In this document: positions 1-8,300 of the stretch, piece by piece
How the letters are laid out: every line of letters starts with the position of its first letter
Numbering within the stretch: position 1 is the first letter of the stretch
Assembly (NCBI GenBank): GCA_027310565.1
Contig: DAIDAP010000007.1
Span: forward strand, 103,483 to 167,482
DNA from: Chloroflexota bacterium
GTDB taxonomy: Bacteria; Chloroflexota; Limnocylindria; P2-11E
DNA length: 64,000 bases
Direction of reading: 5' to 3'
Made by a program: the position numbers and the translations under genes
The notes under the pieces: generated by a model
What the model was told of the DNA's origin: nothing
Databases searched by the model: none
What the model saw: the letters and a program-made list of their open reading frames with translations, nothing else

Positions 1-455
1 TCGAGCGCCCCGTCGCTCACGCGGACCGCGAACGGGATGTCCGCCTGCCCGCGGAGCGCGTCGGCCCACGCCGAGAGCTGGTCCAGGAGCGAGCCGCCCT
101 TCCCGTAGCCGAGCGCGGCGTCGGCCGCCGCCGCCGCGTCCGGCGTGACGCCCAGCGCGGCGTTCGTCGTGCGCCAGGTGCGGCCGCCGTACGACGCCAC
201 GACCGCCCGGCCGGCCCAGTCGCGCACGAGCCGCTCGCCGAGGCGCGCGCGCAGGGCCGCGCGGTCGAGCGATCCGACGTCGACTCCCGCGACGGTGACG
301 CCGGGAAGGGCCCGGTCGGCGTAGAGCCACTGCGCGGCGAACACGAGCGCGAGCCCGACGCAGAGGGCCGCGAGCGGCGCGGCGACGACGGACCACGAGA
401 GCGCGCGCAGCCGCGCGCGAAGCCCGCGGGGCCCGGTGCGCGTGATGACCGCCAA
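1..455 (-). CDS. VanW/YoaR-like exported protein, N-terminal part only
   Basis: The coding region reads leftward out of the window, so only about the first 151 residues are present. A basic N-terminus is followed by one hydrophobic segment (about residues 20-42), then the motif LPGVTVAGVDVGSLD, which is typical of the peptidoglycan-binding domain found in front of VanW domains in YoaR-like proteins. I chose a TTG start because no ATG or GTG lies in frame nearby and a GGGAGG ribosome site sits 8 bases ahead of it. The protein is probably anchored in the membrane and acts outside the cell on or near peptidoglycan. The VanW domain itself would lie beyond the window and is not seen. Confidence 0.7.
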   Translation of the reverse strand, partial: MAVITRTGPRGLRARLRALSWSVVAAPLAALCVGLALVFAAQWLYADRALPGVTVAGVDVGSLDRAALRARLGERLVRDWAGRAVVASYGGRTWRTTNAALGVTPDAAAAADAALGYGKGGSLLDQLSAWADALRGQADIPFAVRVSDGAL

Positions 456-595
456 CTCTCTCGCCTCCCTGCTCCTCTAGACGTACGTCAGCCTGCGCGG
501 TGTTCCGCGCGCGCGCGTCTGACTTCGGTTGCGATAAGTACTAGCCGGGCCCTAGCAGACGGCGAGCCGCCCGCCGGGCCGCCGCCTCCGGGCAG

Positions 596-638
596 GAAAA
601 GGCCCCGGCACCCCAGGGGAGCAGGGAGTGCCGGGGCC
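596..638 (-). terminator. Rho-independent terminator after nrdJ
   Basis: A perfect 10-bp stem (601-610 pairs with 629-638, GGCCCCGGCA) with an 18-base loop is followed on the leftward strand by TTTTCC. It lies about 50 bases beyond the nrdJ stop codon and separates nrdJ from the VanW-like gene. Confidence 0.8.
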
Positions 639-687
639 GGAGGGCAGACTGGCCGACGGGCGGGCCGGCCAGGGCCTTACATGGGGA

Positions 688-3462
688 TCACGAGCACCCG
701 GTCGTCTCGCCGCAGTTCTCGCACTTGTGGCAGGAGCCGTTGCGCACGGTCAGCCAGCCGCAGCGCGGACAGGGCGGCGCGTCCGGTGTCGAGTTGAGCC
801 GCGGGGCGCGTGGGCCCGCGGCGCTCGCCGGCACGGGTGCGGACTCGAGGGGCTGCGTGACGTGGGGCTTGATGAGCTCGAGCTGCGGCGTCGGATCGGC
901 GATCTCGGTGTGGCGCACGAGGCCGAGCGCCTCGCGTTCGCTCGCCGAGAGGAAGCGGTACCCGAGCCAGCGGAAGACGTAGTCGACGATCGACTTCGCC
1001 ATCCCGATCTCCGGGTTCCCCGTCCAGCCGGAGGGCTCGAAGCGCATGTGGCCGAACTTGTCGACCATGTGCGCGAGCGGGACGCCGTACTGGAACAGCA
1101 GCGAGACGCTCGTGGCGAAGGCGTCCATCATCCCGGAGAGCGTCGAGCCCTCCTTGGCCATCGTGACGAAGAGCTCGCCGGGCTGACCGTCCTCGAAGAG
1201 GCCGACGGTGATGTAGCCCTCGTGCCCCTCGATCGAGAACTTGTGCGTGAGGGACGCGCGTGTGTCGGGGAGGCGCCGGCGCCGCGGCCGGTTCACCTCG
1301 ACGATCTTCTCCACGATCTCCGTCTTCTTGCTGTTCGATGCGTTCGCGTTCGTGGAGAGCGGCTGCACCTTCTTGCTGCCGTCGCGGTAGATGGCGATCG
1401 CCTTCACGCCGTGCTTCCACGACTCGACGTACGCCTCCATGACGTCCTCGACCGTGGCGCTCTCCGGGATATTGCACGTCTTGCTTATCGCACCGCTGAT
1501 GAACGGCTGGACGGCGCCCATCATCTTGATGTGGCCCATGTGGTGGATCGAGCGCGTGCCGTTCTGCGGCACGAAGGCGCAGTCGAACACGGCAAGGTGC
1601 TCGGCCTTGAACTCCGGCGCACCTTCGATCGTGCCGGATTGCTCGATGTACGTCGTGATCGCCGAGGTCTGCGTTTCGGCGTAGCCGAGGCGGCGCAGCG
1701 CCGCGGGGACGGTGTTGTTCACGAGCTTGAGCGTTCCACCGCCGACGAGCCGCTTGTATTTCACGAGGGCGATGTCCGGCTCCACGCCGGTGGTGTCGGC
1801 GTCCATCATGAAGCTGATGGTGCCTGTAGGGGCGAGGACACTTGCCTGCGCGTTGCGGTATCCACAGGTTTTACCGAGCGCGACCGCGTCATCCCATGCC
1901 TGCCGCGCTGCCGAGAGCAGCGACGGGGGGACGAGGTCGTCGATGATCTGGTACGCCGCTGCGCGGTGCTTCTCCATCACGCGATCGTGGCCGGCCTTGT
2001 TCTTCGGGTACGCCTCATAAGGGCCGACGGCGGCGGCCATGCGCGCGGACTGCGCGTACGACTCGCCGGTCATCAGCGCGGTGATCGCGGCCGCGTACGC
2101 GCGACCGTCGTTGCTGTCGTACGGGAGCCCGCGGTGCATGAGCAGCGCGCCGAGATTGCAGTATCCGATGCCGAGCTGCCGGTGGGCCTTCGCGTTCTTC
2201 GTGATCGCCGGCGTCGGGTAGTCCGCGAAGCCGACGAGGATCTCCTGCGCGGTGAAGACGACGTCGACCGCGTGCGCGAATCGGTCCGCGTCGAACTCGC
2301 CGTCGGTGTGGACGAAGCGCATGAGGTTGAGCGACGCGAGGTTGCACGCACTGTCGTCGATGTGCATATATTCACTGCACGGGTTCGATCCGTTGATCCG
2401 CCCCGATGCCGGCGACGTGTGCCAGTCGTTGATCGTCGTGTCGAACTGCATGCCGGGATCGCCGCACTCCCACGCCGCCTGCGCGACCTCGCGCAGGAGC
2501 TCGCGCGCCTTCACCGTCTCGACGACGGCGCCGTCGACGCGCGCGGTGAGCGCCCAATCTTCGCCCGCCTCGGCCGCGCGCATGAACTCGTCGGTCGCGC
2601 GCACGGAGTTGTTCGCGTTCTGGAACTGGATCGACTGCCAGGCGTCGCCGTTGAGGCTCATGTCGTAGCCGGCCTCGCCGAGCGCCCAAGCCTTCTTCTC
2701 TTCCTTGGCCTTGCACCAGACGAACTCGCGCACGTCCGGGTGGTCGGCGTCGAGCACGACCATCTTCGCCGCGCGGCGGGTCGTGCCGCCCGACTTGATC
2801 GAGCCCGCGACGCTGTCGGCGCCCCGCATGAACGACACGGGACCGGAGGCGTAGCCGCCGCCGGAGAGCTGCTCCTTGCTCGAGCGGATCTTGGAGATGT
2901 TGATGCCCGAGCCCGAACCGCCCTTGAAGATGATCCCCTCGTCCTTGAACCAGTCGAGGATCGAGCTCATCTCGTCGTCGACCGAGAGGATGAAGCACGC
3001 TGCGCCCTGCTGGGGCACGCCCTCGACGCCGATGTTGAACCACACCGGCGAGTTGAACGAGGCGTGCTGGTGGACCATGAGGTACTTCAGCTCGTGGTTG
3101 AAGATCTCGGCGTCGTGCTCGGTCGCGAAGTAGCCGCCCTCGATCCCCCACGTCGTGATGCGGTCGACGACGCGGTCGACCATCTGCTTCACGCTCCACT
3201 CGCGGTCGGGCGAGGTGGGCTTGCCGCGGAAGTACTTCGACGCGACGACGTTCGTCGCGGTGATCGACCAGAACTTCGGGACCTCGACGCCCTTCTGCTC
3301 GAACACGACCCCGCCGTCGCCACCGATCTTGGCATCACGGCGCTCCCATTCGATCTCGTCGTACGGGTGGACGCCCTCGCGCGTGAAGAAGCGCTCGATC
3401 CGCAGGCCCTTGCGCGGGCCCTCGGTCGGGACGGACTGACGCGGCAGCTCTGCGATGGTCAT
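688..3462 (-). CDS. nrdJ: Vitamin B12-dependent (class II) ribonucleotide reductase
   Basis: This 924-residue protein reduces ribonucleotides to deoxyribonucleotides using adenosylcobalamin and needs no oxygen. The order of motifs matches the NrdJ family: the glycine-rich SGSGINISKIRSS, the NPCSEY active-site block followed by ACNLASLNL, the APTGTISF loop, and a C-terminal zinc-ribbon-like tail with CPRCG, CHKCENCG and a final TGCS. The length is within the usual range for NrdJ. The ATG start is preceded by GGGGAG. The gene appears monocistronic, with its own promoter about 200 bases upstream and a strong terminator downstream. I saw no recognisable cobalamin riboswitch in its leader. Confidence 0.96.
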   Translation of the reverse strand: MTIAELPRQSVPTEGPRKGLRIERFFTREGVHPYDEIEWERRDAKIGGDGGVVFEQKGVEVPKFWSITATNVVASKYFRGKPTSPDREWSVKQMVDRVVDRITTWGIEGGYFATEHDAEIFNHELKYLMVHQHASFNSPVWFNIGVEGVPQQGAACFILSVDDEMSSILDWFKDEGIIFKGGSGSGINISKIRSSKEQLSGGGYASGPVSFMRGADSVAGSIKSGGTTRRAAKMVVLDADHPDVREFVWCKAKEEKKAWALGEAGYDMSLNGDAWQSIQFQNANNSVRATDEFMRAAEAGEDWALTARVDGAVVETVKARELLREVAQAAWECGDPGMQFDTTINDWHTSPASGRINGSNPCSEYMHIDDSACNLASLNLMRFVHTDGEFDADRFAHAVDVVFTAQEILVGFADYPTPAITKNAKAHRQLGIGYCNLGALLMHRGLPYDSNDGRAYAAAITALMTGESYAQSARMAAAVGPYEAYPKNKAGHDRVMEKHRAAAYQIIDDLVPPSLLSAARQAWDDAVALGKTCGYRNAQASVLAPTGTISFMMDADTTGVEPDIALVKYKRLVGGGTLKLVNNTVPAALRRLGYAETQTSAITTYIEQSGTIEGAPEFKAEHLAVFDCAFVPQNGTRSIHHMGHIKMMGAVQPFISGAISKTCNIPESATVEDVMEAYVESWKHGVKAIAIYRDGSKKVQPLSTNANASNSKKTEIVEKIVEVNRPRRRRLPDTRASLTHKFSIEGHEGYITVGLFEDGQPGELFVTMAKEGSTLSGMMDAFATSVSLLFQYGVPLAHMVDKFGHMRFEPSGWTGNPEIGMAKSIVDYVFRWLGYRFLSASEREALGLVRHTEIADPTPQLELIKPHVTQPLESAPVPASAAGPRAPRLNSTPDAPPCPRCGWLTVRNGSCHKCENCGETTGCS

Positions 3463-3662
3463 CTCGAGACTCCCCTAGCGAGCCGGCTGGCGGTGTGCGG
3501 TGGTCCGTCGAAGGAGGAGGCACCTCTCTTGGTCGTGCGGCGCGATGGAAGCGCTCGGCCGAACGGGCACCGGTCCCCTCCTTCTCAATCCTCGCCCGCC
3601 ACCCCCAGTGCCGCCTGCCGCCGCCCGACGGCCACAACATCTAGCGATGGCGCAGGCCGCGA

Positions 3663-3690
3663 ACACTACGCCTTGTGCCGAGGATGTCAA
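3663..3690 (-). promoter_or_regulatory. Probable nrdJ promoter with long leader
   Basis: On the leftward strand there is TTGACA (3690-3685), a 16-base spacer and TAGTGT (3668-3663), a good sigma-70-type match. It implies a leader of roughly 190 bases before the nrdJ ATG. The leader holds complementary AAGGAGG and CCTCCTT segments that could pair and affect access to the ribosome site. The rest of the 309-base gap up to the tadG stop at 3772 shows nothing else I can name. I did not find the conserved box of a cobalamin riboswitch or a clear NrdR box. Confidence 0.5.
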
Positions 3691-3771
3691 GGCCCGGTCG
3701 TGACTCTTCTCTGACGGGCAACGGCAGACAGGCAGGCTGCTACCGGACCCGGTCGCGCGCCCAGATGTGGT

Positions 3772-5373
3772 CTAGGGGATGACGAGGTGCACGGGGTTGC
3801 CGCGGATGTTCACTTCCCAGGTGGTGACGTCCTGGCCCTTGCCGGTGGTGATGTATTTGATCTTCCACCAGCCCGCGCCCGGCTCGCCGGGGGGCGTCGG
3901 CGCGGTGTAGCCGGTGGGGATGTTCACCGTGAGCGTCACCCACTGGTTGTTGTAGAAGTTCTTGCTGGTGTTCGACGTCTGCAGGCTCGTCACCGGCCCG
4001 CCCGAGAGCGACCCCGGTGACACCACGCCTGTCGCGACGTAGGAGAAGGTCGCGTCGGTGTAGCCGGTCGCGGTCGGCATCTGCACCTTGAGGGTCGTGT
4101 TCAGGATGTCGCCTGGGTCGAACAGCCTGATCTCGAGCGTCTTGCCGGCGTGCACGGCGTCCACCTGGGCCAGGTAGAAGATCGACGTGCCCGAGATCGC
4201 GTTGTACACGGCCATGCGCGTCTGCCCGTAGACGCGGGCCCCGGAGCCGCTGGCGAGGGTGACCTGGAGTCCGAAGTTGTTCACCGCGTTCTGGCTCGTG
4301 GTGCCGCCGGAGGTGACCACCTGGAGCCGGTAGGTCCCCGGGGCGAGGTTGTTCGCCAGCCGCCACCACGCGTTGTGGTAGGGGCTGCCGGTGCAGTCGG
4401 CGGAGCTCGATCCGTTGTAGCCGTTGCCGTAGTCGCCGCCGCCCTTGTAGCTCGCGCTCTTGTCGACGTAGTCCATGTTCGCGAACAGCCCGCCATCGGT
4501 CGCGACGACGACGTCGTCGGTCGTCGAGTACGGGGTCCCGTTCATGTCCCAGAGCTTGAACGCGGTCGTCACCGCGGTCTTGGGCCCGAGGTAGAAGTCG
4601 CCGACGCCGAGCCGGCGCGCCGGCGAGGTCGAGCCGCCCGCGCCGGTCGCGCAGAACAGCGGGTCGTACACCCAGACCGCTCCGCCGGTGGAGCCCGCCG
4701 GGATCTCGACGATGTACGAGTAGCCGAGCGGGTCGAAGCCGGCGTTCAGCGACGGCTTCCCGTTGTAGTAGGTCGAGTAGGCGTCGCCGTTGGCGCGCTC
4801 GGTGCCCTTCATCTCGATCGCGCCCCAGTACCCGAGCGTCGCGAGGGGGCCCGAGCCGTCGGCGGACGGGACGGCCGGACAGGCCGGCGGCGACGCATTG
4901 CCGTCGTCGCTGTTGCGGCAGAGCACGTGCACGCCCCAGTAGGAGAGCGGGCTGCCCATCGGCACCGGCAGGACGAACTCCGCCCGCGCGCGCCGTGTGC
5001 CGGTGATCGTGTTCACGCCGAAGAGCCGCGCGAAGAACGTGCGCACGGGCGCGCTGACGCTCGTCAGCATCACCTTGTCGTTGCCGGCGTCCTGGGCCGC
5101 GGCGACGGCGACACCGCCGACCCCGTCGGTGTAGCCGTTCTTCGTCGCCTCGGCGCGCGCGGCGCCGACGCCGCCGGACACGTTCGCCGGGAGGTACACG
5201 ACGCCCGCGAGCGCGGCCGCGTCGGCGGCGCGCTGGATCTTCACCAGGTTCAGCTCGTACCACCCCACGTCGATGACGATCCCGGTGAAGCCGAGCAGCA
5301 CCATGAGCATGAGCGCGAGCACGACGAAGCTCTGCCCGCGCTCCCCCCGGTGGAAGCCCCTAGCGCGTCGCAT
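3772..5373 (-). CDS. TadG-like pilus-locus protein
   Basis: The 533-residue protein starts with a short basic region ending in RGQSFVVLALMLM and one hydrophobic helix (about residues 14-40), followed by the AADAAALAG motif. This is the N-terminal signature of the TadG-like family encoded in tight-adherence (Flp pilus) loci. The remaining ~470 residues are rich in Gly, Thr, Ser and Asn and look like an exported beta-rich domain, which is probably exposed at the surface. The ATG overlaps the stop of the upstream TadE gene by 14 bases, so the two are translationally coupled. No Tad ATPase or Flp pilin gene is in the window. Confidence 0.8.
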   Translation of the reverse strand: MRRARGFHRGERGQSFVVLALMLMVLLGFTGIVIDVGWYELNLVKIQRAADAAALAGVVYLPANVSGGVGAARAEATKNGYTDGVGGVAVAAAQDAGNDKVMLTSVSAPVRTFFARLFGVNTITGTRRARAEFVLPVPMGSPLSYWGVHVLCRNSDDGNASPPACPAVPSADGSGPLATLGYWGAIEMKGTERANGDAYSTYYNGKPSLNAGFDPLGYSYIVEIPAGSTGGAVWVYDPLFCATGAGGSTSPARRLGVGDFYLGPKTAVTTAFKLWDMNGTPYSTTDDVVVATDGGLFANMDYVDKSASYKGGGDYGNGYNGSSSADCTGSPYHNAWWRLANNLAPGTYRLQVVTSGGTTSQNAVNNFGLQVTLASGSGARVYGQTRMAVYNAISGTSIFYLAQVDAVHAGKTLEIRLFDPGDILNTTLKVQMPTATGYTDATFSYVATGVVSPGSLSGGPVTSLQTSNTSKNFYNNQWVTLTVNIPTGYTAPTPPGEPGAGWWKIKYITTGKGQDVTTWEVNIRGNPVHLVIP

Positions 5374-5962
5374 TGAGCGTCATCACCGTGCGGTCTCGCA
5401 GCGTGATCGTCGCGAGCGAGGGGACGAGGAAGCGCAGCGGCGTCCGCGCGCGGTACGTGTAGCGGACGGCGACGCCGACGCTGTCGGCCGGGATCACGTT
5501 GTTCCGCGCGCACGCCTGCCAGGGCGCGCTCGCCTCGACGAAGTCCAGATTCTGCCCGTCCACGAGCGGCCCGGCGCCGGCCGCGTACGTCCACACGTTC
5601 ACCAGACCGCTCGCTTCGGCCCCGGTGACGGTCGCCTTGAAGATGCGGATCTCGCTCACGTCGGCGAGGTCCACGAGCGCGCCGGTCGCCGTCAGCGCGC
5701 GCTCGACGGCCGCGATGACCTGCGGGTCCACGGTCGACGCGTTCGGGGACTGCCCCGCGCCGCAGCCCAGCGGGCCGCCGCCGTTGGCCAGGTTCCCGGC
5801 CATCCGCGCGCCCTCACGGGTCGCCTGCCCGACGGTCATGCCGGCGCTGAACAGCGTGCCCATCTCGATGATCCCGAACACCAGGAAGAGCAGCACCGGC
5901 GGGAGCGCGAGCGCGAGCTCGACCGTCGCCTGCCCGCGCTCGCCGAGCAGCGCCCGGATCAC
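5360..5962 (-). CDS. tadE: TadE-like pseudopilin-type protein (second copy)
   Basis: I place the start at a GTG that overlaps the upstream stop codon (GTGA), giving 200 residues. The N-terminus reads IRALLGERGQATVELALAL and continues into one hydrophobic helix, the classic TadE pattern (RGQ-x-xVE before a pseudopilin-like helix). An in-frame extension of 79 codons upstream overlaps the preceding gene and has no family character, so I leave it out. TadE proteins are minor pseudopilins in the inner membrane of the Tad system. The gene lies between another TadE gene and the TadG-like gene. Confidence 0.85.
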   Translation of the reverse strand: MIRALLGERGQATVELALALPPVLLFLVFGIIEMGTLFSAGMTVGQATREGARMAGNLANGGGPLGCGAGQSPNASTVDPQVIAAVERALTATGALVDLADVSEIRIFKATVTGAEASGLVNVWTYAAGAGPLVDGQNLDFVEASAPWQACARNNVIPADSVGVAVRYTYRARTPLRFLVPSLATITLRDRTVMTLNATR

Positions 5963-6555
5963 AGCTGCGGCTCGATGCGCATCGCGGTCGTCTCGGTGAA
6001 CGTGATCCCCGTCGAGCCGCTGATCCGCGCGAACGACGTGAGCCAGTTGTGCTGGTAGGTGACCTGCACGCCGACGATGTCGAGCGCGGTGTGTCCGCCG
6101 CCGCACCCGCCCAGCACGTCGCAGCGATCTTCCTCGAGGTACCCACCGGACGTGAGCGTGTACGGCACGGTGACGGTCGAGCCGTCGCCGTAGGTGCACG
6201 TCGTCGAGCCGGTCCGGTCGTAGACGTTCACGTTGCCGCCGATCTGCGCGCCGTTCGCGTCCGACCAGAAGATGTGGACCTCGGTGACGCGGAGAGCGCT
6301 CGCCGGCGAGACGATGTCGCGCTCGATGGCCGAGAGCACCACGCAGTCGGTGCCGGCCTTGCTGCCTCCCTCCGCGGCGAGCATCGCGGCGTCCCGGCTC
6401 GCGAAGCCGACGGTGTTGCGCGAGTTGAGGACGAAAGAGAACTCGATCAGGCCGACGATGAGGAGGAGGAGCACCGGCAGGACGAGCGCGAACTCGACGA
6501 TCGCCTGACCCCGGTCGGCGTCCGCGAAACGACGGCGCTCCTGGCGTGACGGGAT
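5959..6555 (-). CDS. tadE: TadE-like pseudopilin-type protein (first copy), non-canonical start
   Basis: The family signature DRGQAIVEFALVLPVLLLL lies partly upstream of the first usable start codon (GTG at 6474), which would cut the hydrophobic helix. The frame stays open to a TAG just above 6560 and contains no ATG, GTG or TTG in that stretch. I therefore extend to an ATC codon at 6555, which gives a natural N-terminus (PSRQERRRFADADRGQ) and 198 residues. The start codon is uncertain; a rare start or a sequence error are both possible. The rest is a short exported domain with several cysteines. The stop overlaps the GTG of the next TadE gene. Confidence 0.72.
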   Translation of the reverse strand: MPSRQERRRFADADRGQAIVEFALVLPVLLLLIVGLIEFSFVLNSRNTVGFASRDAAMLAAEGGSKAGTDCVVLSAIERDIVSPASALRVTEVHIFWSDANGAQIGGNVNVYDRTGSTTCTYGDGSTVTVPYTLTSGGYLEEDRCDVLGGCGGGHTALDIVGVQVTYQHNWLTSFARISGSTGITFTETTAMRIEPQL

Positions 6556-6613
6556 GGACCGACCCTAGGAGGCGCGGCTGAACGGCGCCTGAACCTCGAC
6601 CGGTACGAAGGTC

Positions 6614-7978
6614 TCAGACGTCGGTGCGTAACGGGCGCCGGAGGACCGCCGAGGCCACCGTGCCGCCGCCGAGCGCGACGCCGATCGTCACCGTCCCACC
6701 GTAGGCCTCCGCGATGCGCCGCGCGATGGCGAGGCCGAGGCCGCTCCCCGGCGCGAAGCGCCGCGCGGACGCCCCGCGGTAGAAGCGGTCGAACACCCGC
6801 GGCAGCTCGGACGGCGGGATGCCGATGCCGGTGTCGCGCACCTCGAGCAGCGCCTCGCCGCCGCGCTCGCGCACCGTGACGCGGATGAAGCCGCGCTCGG
6901 TGTACGCGGCGGCGTTCCCCACGAGGTCGCGCACCACGGACTCCACCAGCTCGCGCGGCACCGCGACCTCGACGTCCTCGGCGAGGTCGAGGTCCAGCGC
7001 GACGCCGGGCCGCAGCGTCGTCGCCGACGCGACCGCGCGCACCACGGACGCGAGGTCCGCGCGCCCGGGGACCCTGCTCGCGTCGGCGCGCGAGAGCAGC
7101 AGGAGCCGGTCGACGAGGGCCGCGAGGCCGGTGAGGTCGCGGCGCGCGTCCCCGAGCGCGGCCGCCTCCTCGCCGGCGAGGCCCTCGTCGCGGACGAACG
7201 CGAGGTTGCCGCGGATCGCGGCGAGCGGATTGCGCAGCTCGTGCGCCGCGTCTGCGACGAACGAGCGCTGGGTCTCCAGCGCGCGCGCCGCGGCGGCGTG
7301 CGCGGCCCGCTCCCGCGCCGACGCGCGCGCCGCGATCTCGACCATCGCGAGCGGCAGGAGCAGCACGACCATGAGCAGCGGCATCGCCGCCCAGACCACC
7401 GCTCCGATGGCGCCGATCGCCACGAGCGCCGCGGTGGGGAGCCACTCGCGCCCGACGAAGCCGTAGACCGCCCACGCGCCCCGCGTCCAGCCGATCATCG
7501 CAGCGACCGGCGCGAGCGCGGCGACGACGTAGAGCGCGCCGGCGACGAGGACCTCCTGGAGGTCGGGCGCGACCGCGGCGCTGAGCCGCAGCGCCGCCAC
7601 GGCCGCCGCCGCGGCGCCGGCCGCGCCCGCGGACTTCGACACGTTCACCGTGGCGCTCACCAGGCTCGTGCGGCGGAGGCCGCGCGCGACGATCTCGGCC
7701 GTGACGAGCGCGGCGATCGCCTGCGCGGCGGGCAGCACCAGCACGCCGAAGAAGGCCACCGCGGCGGCGAGGCTGAGCTTCTCGCCGGGAGCGGGCTCGA
7801 TCGGCCGCTGCAGGGCGGCGAGCGAGAGGATCGCGACGGCGAGCGCGAGCGGCAGCGTCGCGGCGCCGCCGACCTCCGTCGTCGCGGCGACCGCGGCGAG
7901 CGCCGCGCCGGGGACGGCCACCAGCGCCGCGGCGACCCAGACCGGTGCGCGCCGCGCCGCGAGCGCCGGCGCGCTCAC
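6614..7978 (-). CDS. Membrane sensor histidine kinase
   Basis: This is a 454-residue sensor kinase. Residues ~10-215 form about seven hydrophobic segments with no large external domain, so it may sense a membrane or lipophilic signal. The HisKA dimerisation domain carries the phosphoacceptor histidine in DAAHELRNPLA (His246). The ATP-binding domain shows the N box around DLVGNAAAYTE, the G1 motif DTGIGIP, the F box and GSGLGLAI. It lies 28 bases after a small exported-protein gene and in the same operon as the OmpR-type regulator, its likely partner. The downstream Tad genes start 58 bases after its stop, so they may be controlled together. Confidence 0.92.
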   Translation of the reverse strand: MSAPALAARRAPVWVAAALVAVPGAALAAVAATTEVGGAATLPLALAVAILSLAALQRPIEPAPGEKLSLAAAVAFFGVLVLPAAQAIAALVTAEIVARGLRRTSLVSATVNVSKSAGAAGAAAAAVAALRLSAAVAPDLQEVLVAGALYVVAALAPVAAMIGWTRGAWAVYGFVGREWLPTAALVAIGAIGAVVWAAMPLLMVVLLLPLAMVEIAARASARERAAHAAAARALETQRSFVADAAHELRNPLAAIRGNLAFVRDEGLAGEEAAALGDARRDLTGLAALVDRLLLLSRADASRVPGRADLASVVRAVASATTLRPGVALDLDLAEDVEVAVPRELVESVVRDLVGNAAAYTERGFIRVTVRERGGEALLEVRDTGIGIPPSELPRVFDRFYRGASARRFAPGSGLGLAIARRIAEAYGGTVTIGVALGGGTVASAVLRRPLRTDV

Positions 7979-8006
7979 GCGCTAGTCGCCGCGGCGCGCG
8001 TGCTCG

Positions 8007-8300
8007 TCAGGGCCGCCCCGGCAGCGACGACCACGGGCGGGCGTTCGCGAGCGCGTGCTGCATGCCGATCGCGACGCCGCCCTGCAGCGTGTTGATGCCG
8101 GCGGGGAGGTCGAGCGTCCCCGACGTCGTGCTTTTCAGCCAGGAGAGCGACGAGCTGAAGCTGGGCTCGCCGGTCGGCCGCAGACGGAAGTCGTTCGGCG
8201 GTGGACTCCCCGCGTCGCACCACTCGGGTCCGGCGAGCGCCTGACCCCCCATCAGCAGCAGCAGCGCCAGCGTCGCCGGGACGAAGAATGCGCGCCTCAT
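8007..8300 (-). CDS. Small exported protein between regulator and kinase
   Basis: The 97-residue product begins MRRAFFVPATLALLLLMGG and has a clear signal peptide ending near ALA-GPEW. The mature part is about 73 residues with one cysteine, a Pro-rich stretch (GSPPPNDFRLRPTG) and Ser/Thr-rich and Gly/Ala-rich segments. Its ATG overlaps the stop of the response-regulator gene (ATGA), and it ends 28 bases before the kinase gene, so it is an integral part of the operon. I do not recognise the family. Its position between the two signalling genes suggests a periplasmic or secreted partner or ligand of the kinase, which is inference only. Confidence 0.7.
   Translation of the reverse strand: MRRAFFVPATLALLLLMGGQALAGPEWCDAGSPPPNDFRLRPTGEPSFSSSLSWLKSTTSGTLDLPAGINTLQGGVAIGMQHALANARPWSSLPGRP

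Noticed and set aside
3463..3690. Cobalamin riboswitch before nrdJ
   Set aside because: The conserved B12-box sequence was not found by eye; only a covariance search could settle it.
628..3714. A 1,028-codon open frame opposite nrdJ
   Set aside because: It is a shadow caused by high GC content; its translation is Arg/His/Asp-rich with no domain, while nrdJ on the other strand is certain.
4150..5376. Long rightward frame opposite the TadG-like gene
   Set aside because: Low-complexity Arg/Val/Ala translation typical of antisense frames in GC-rich DNA.
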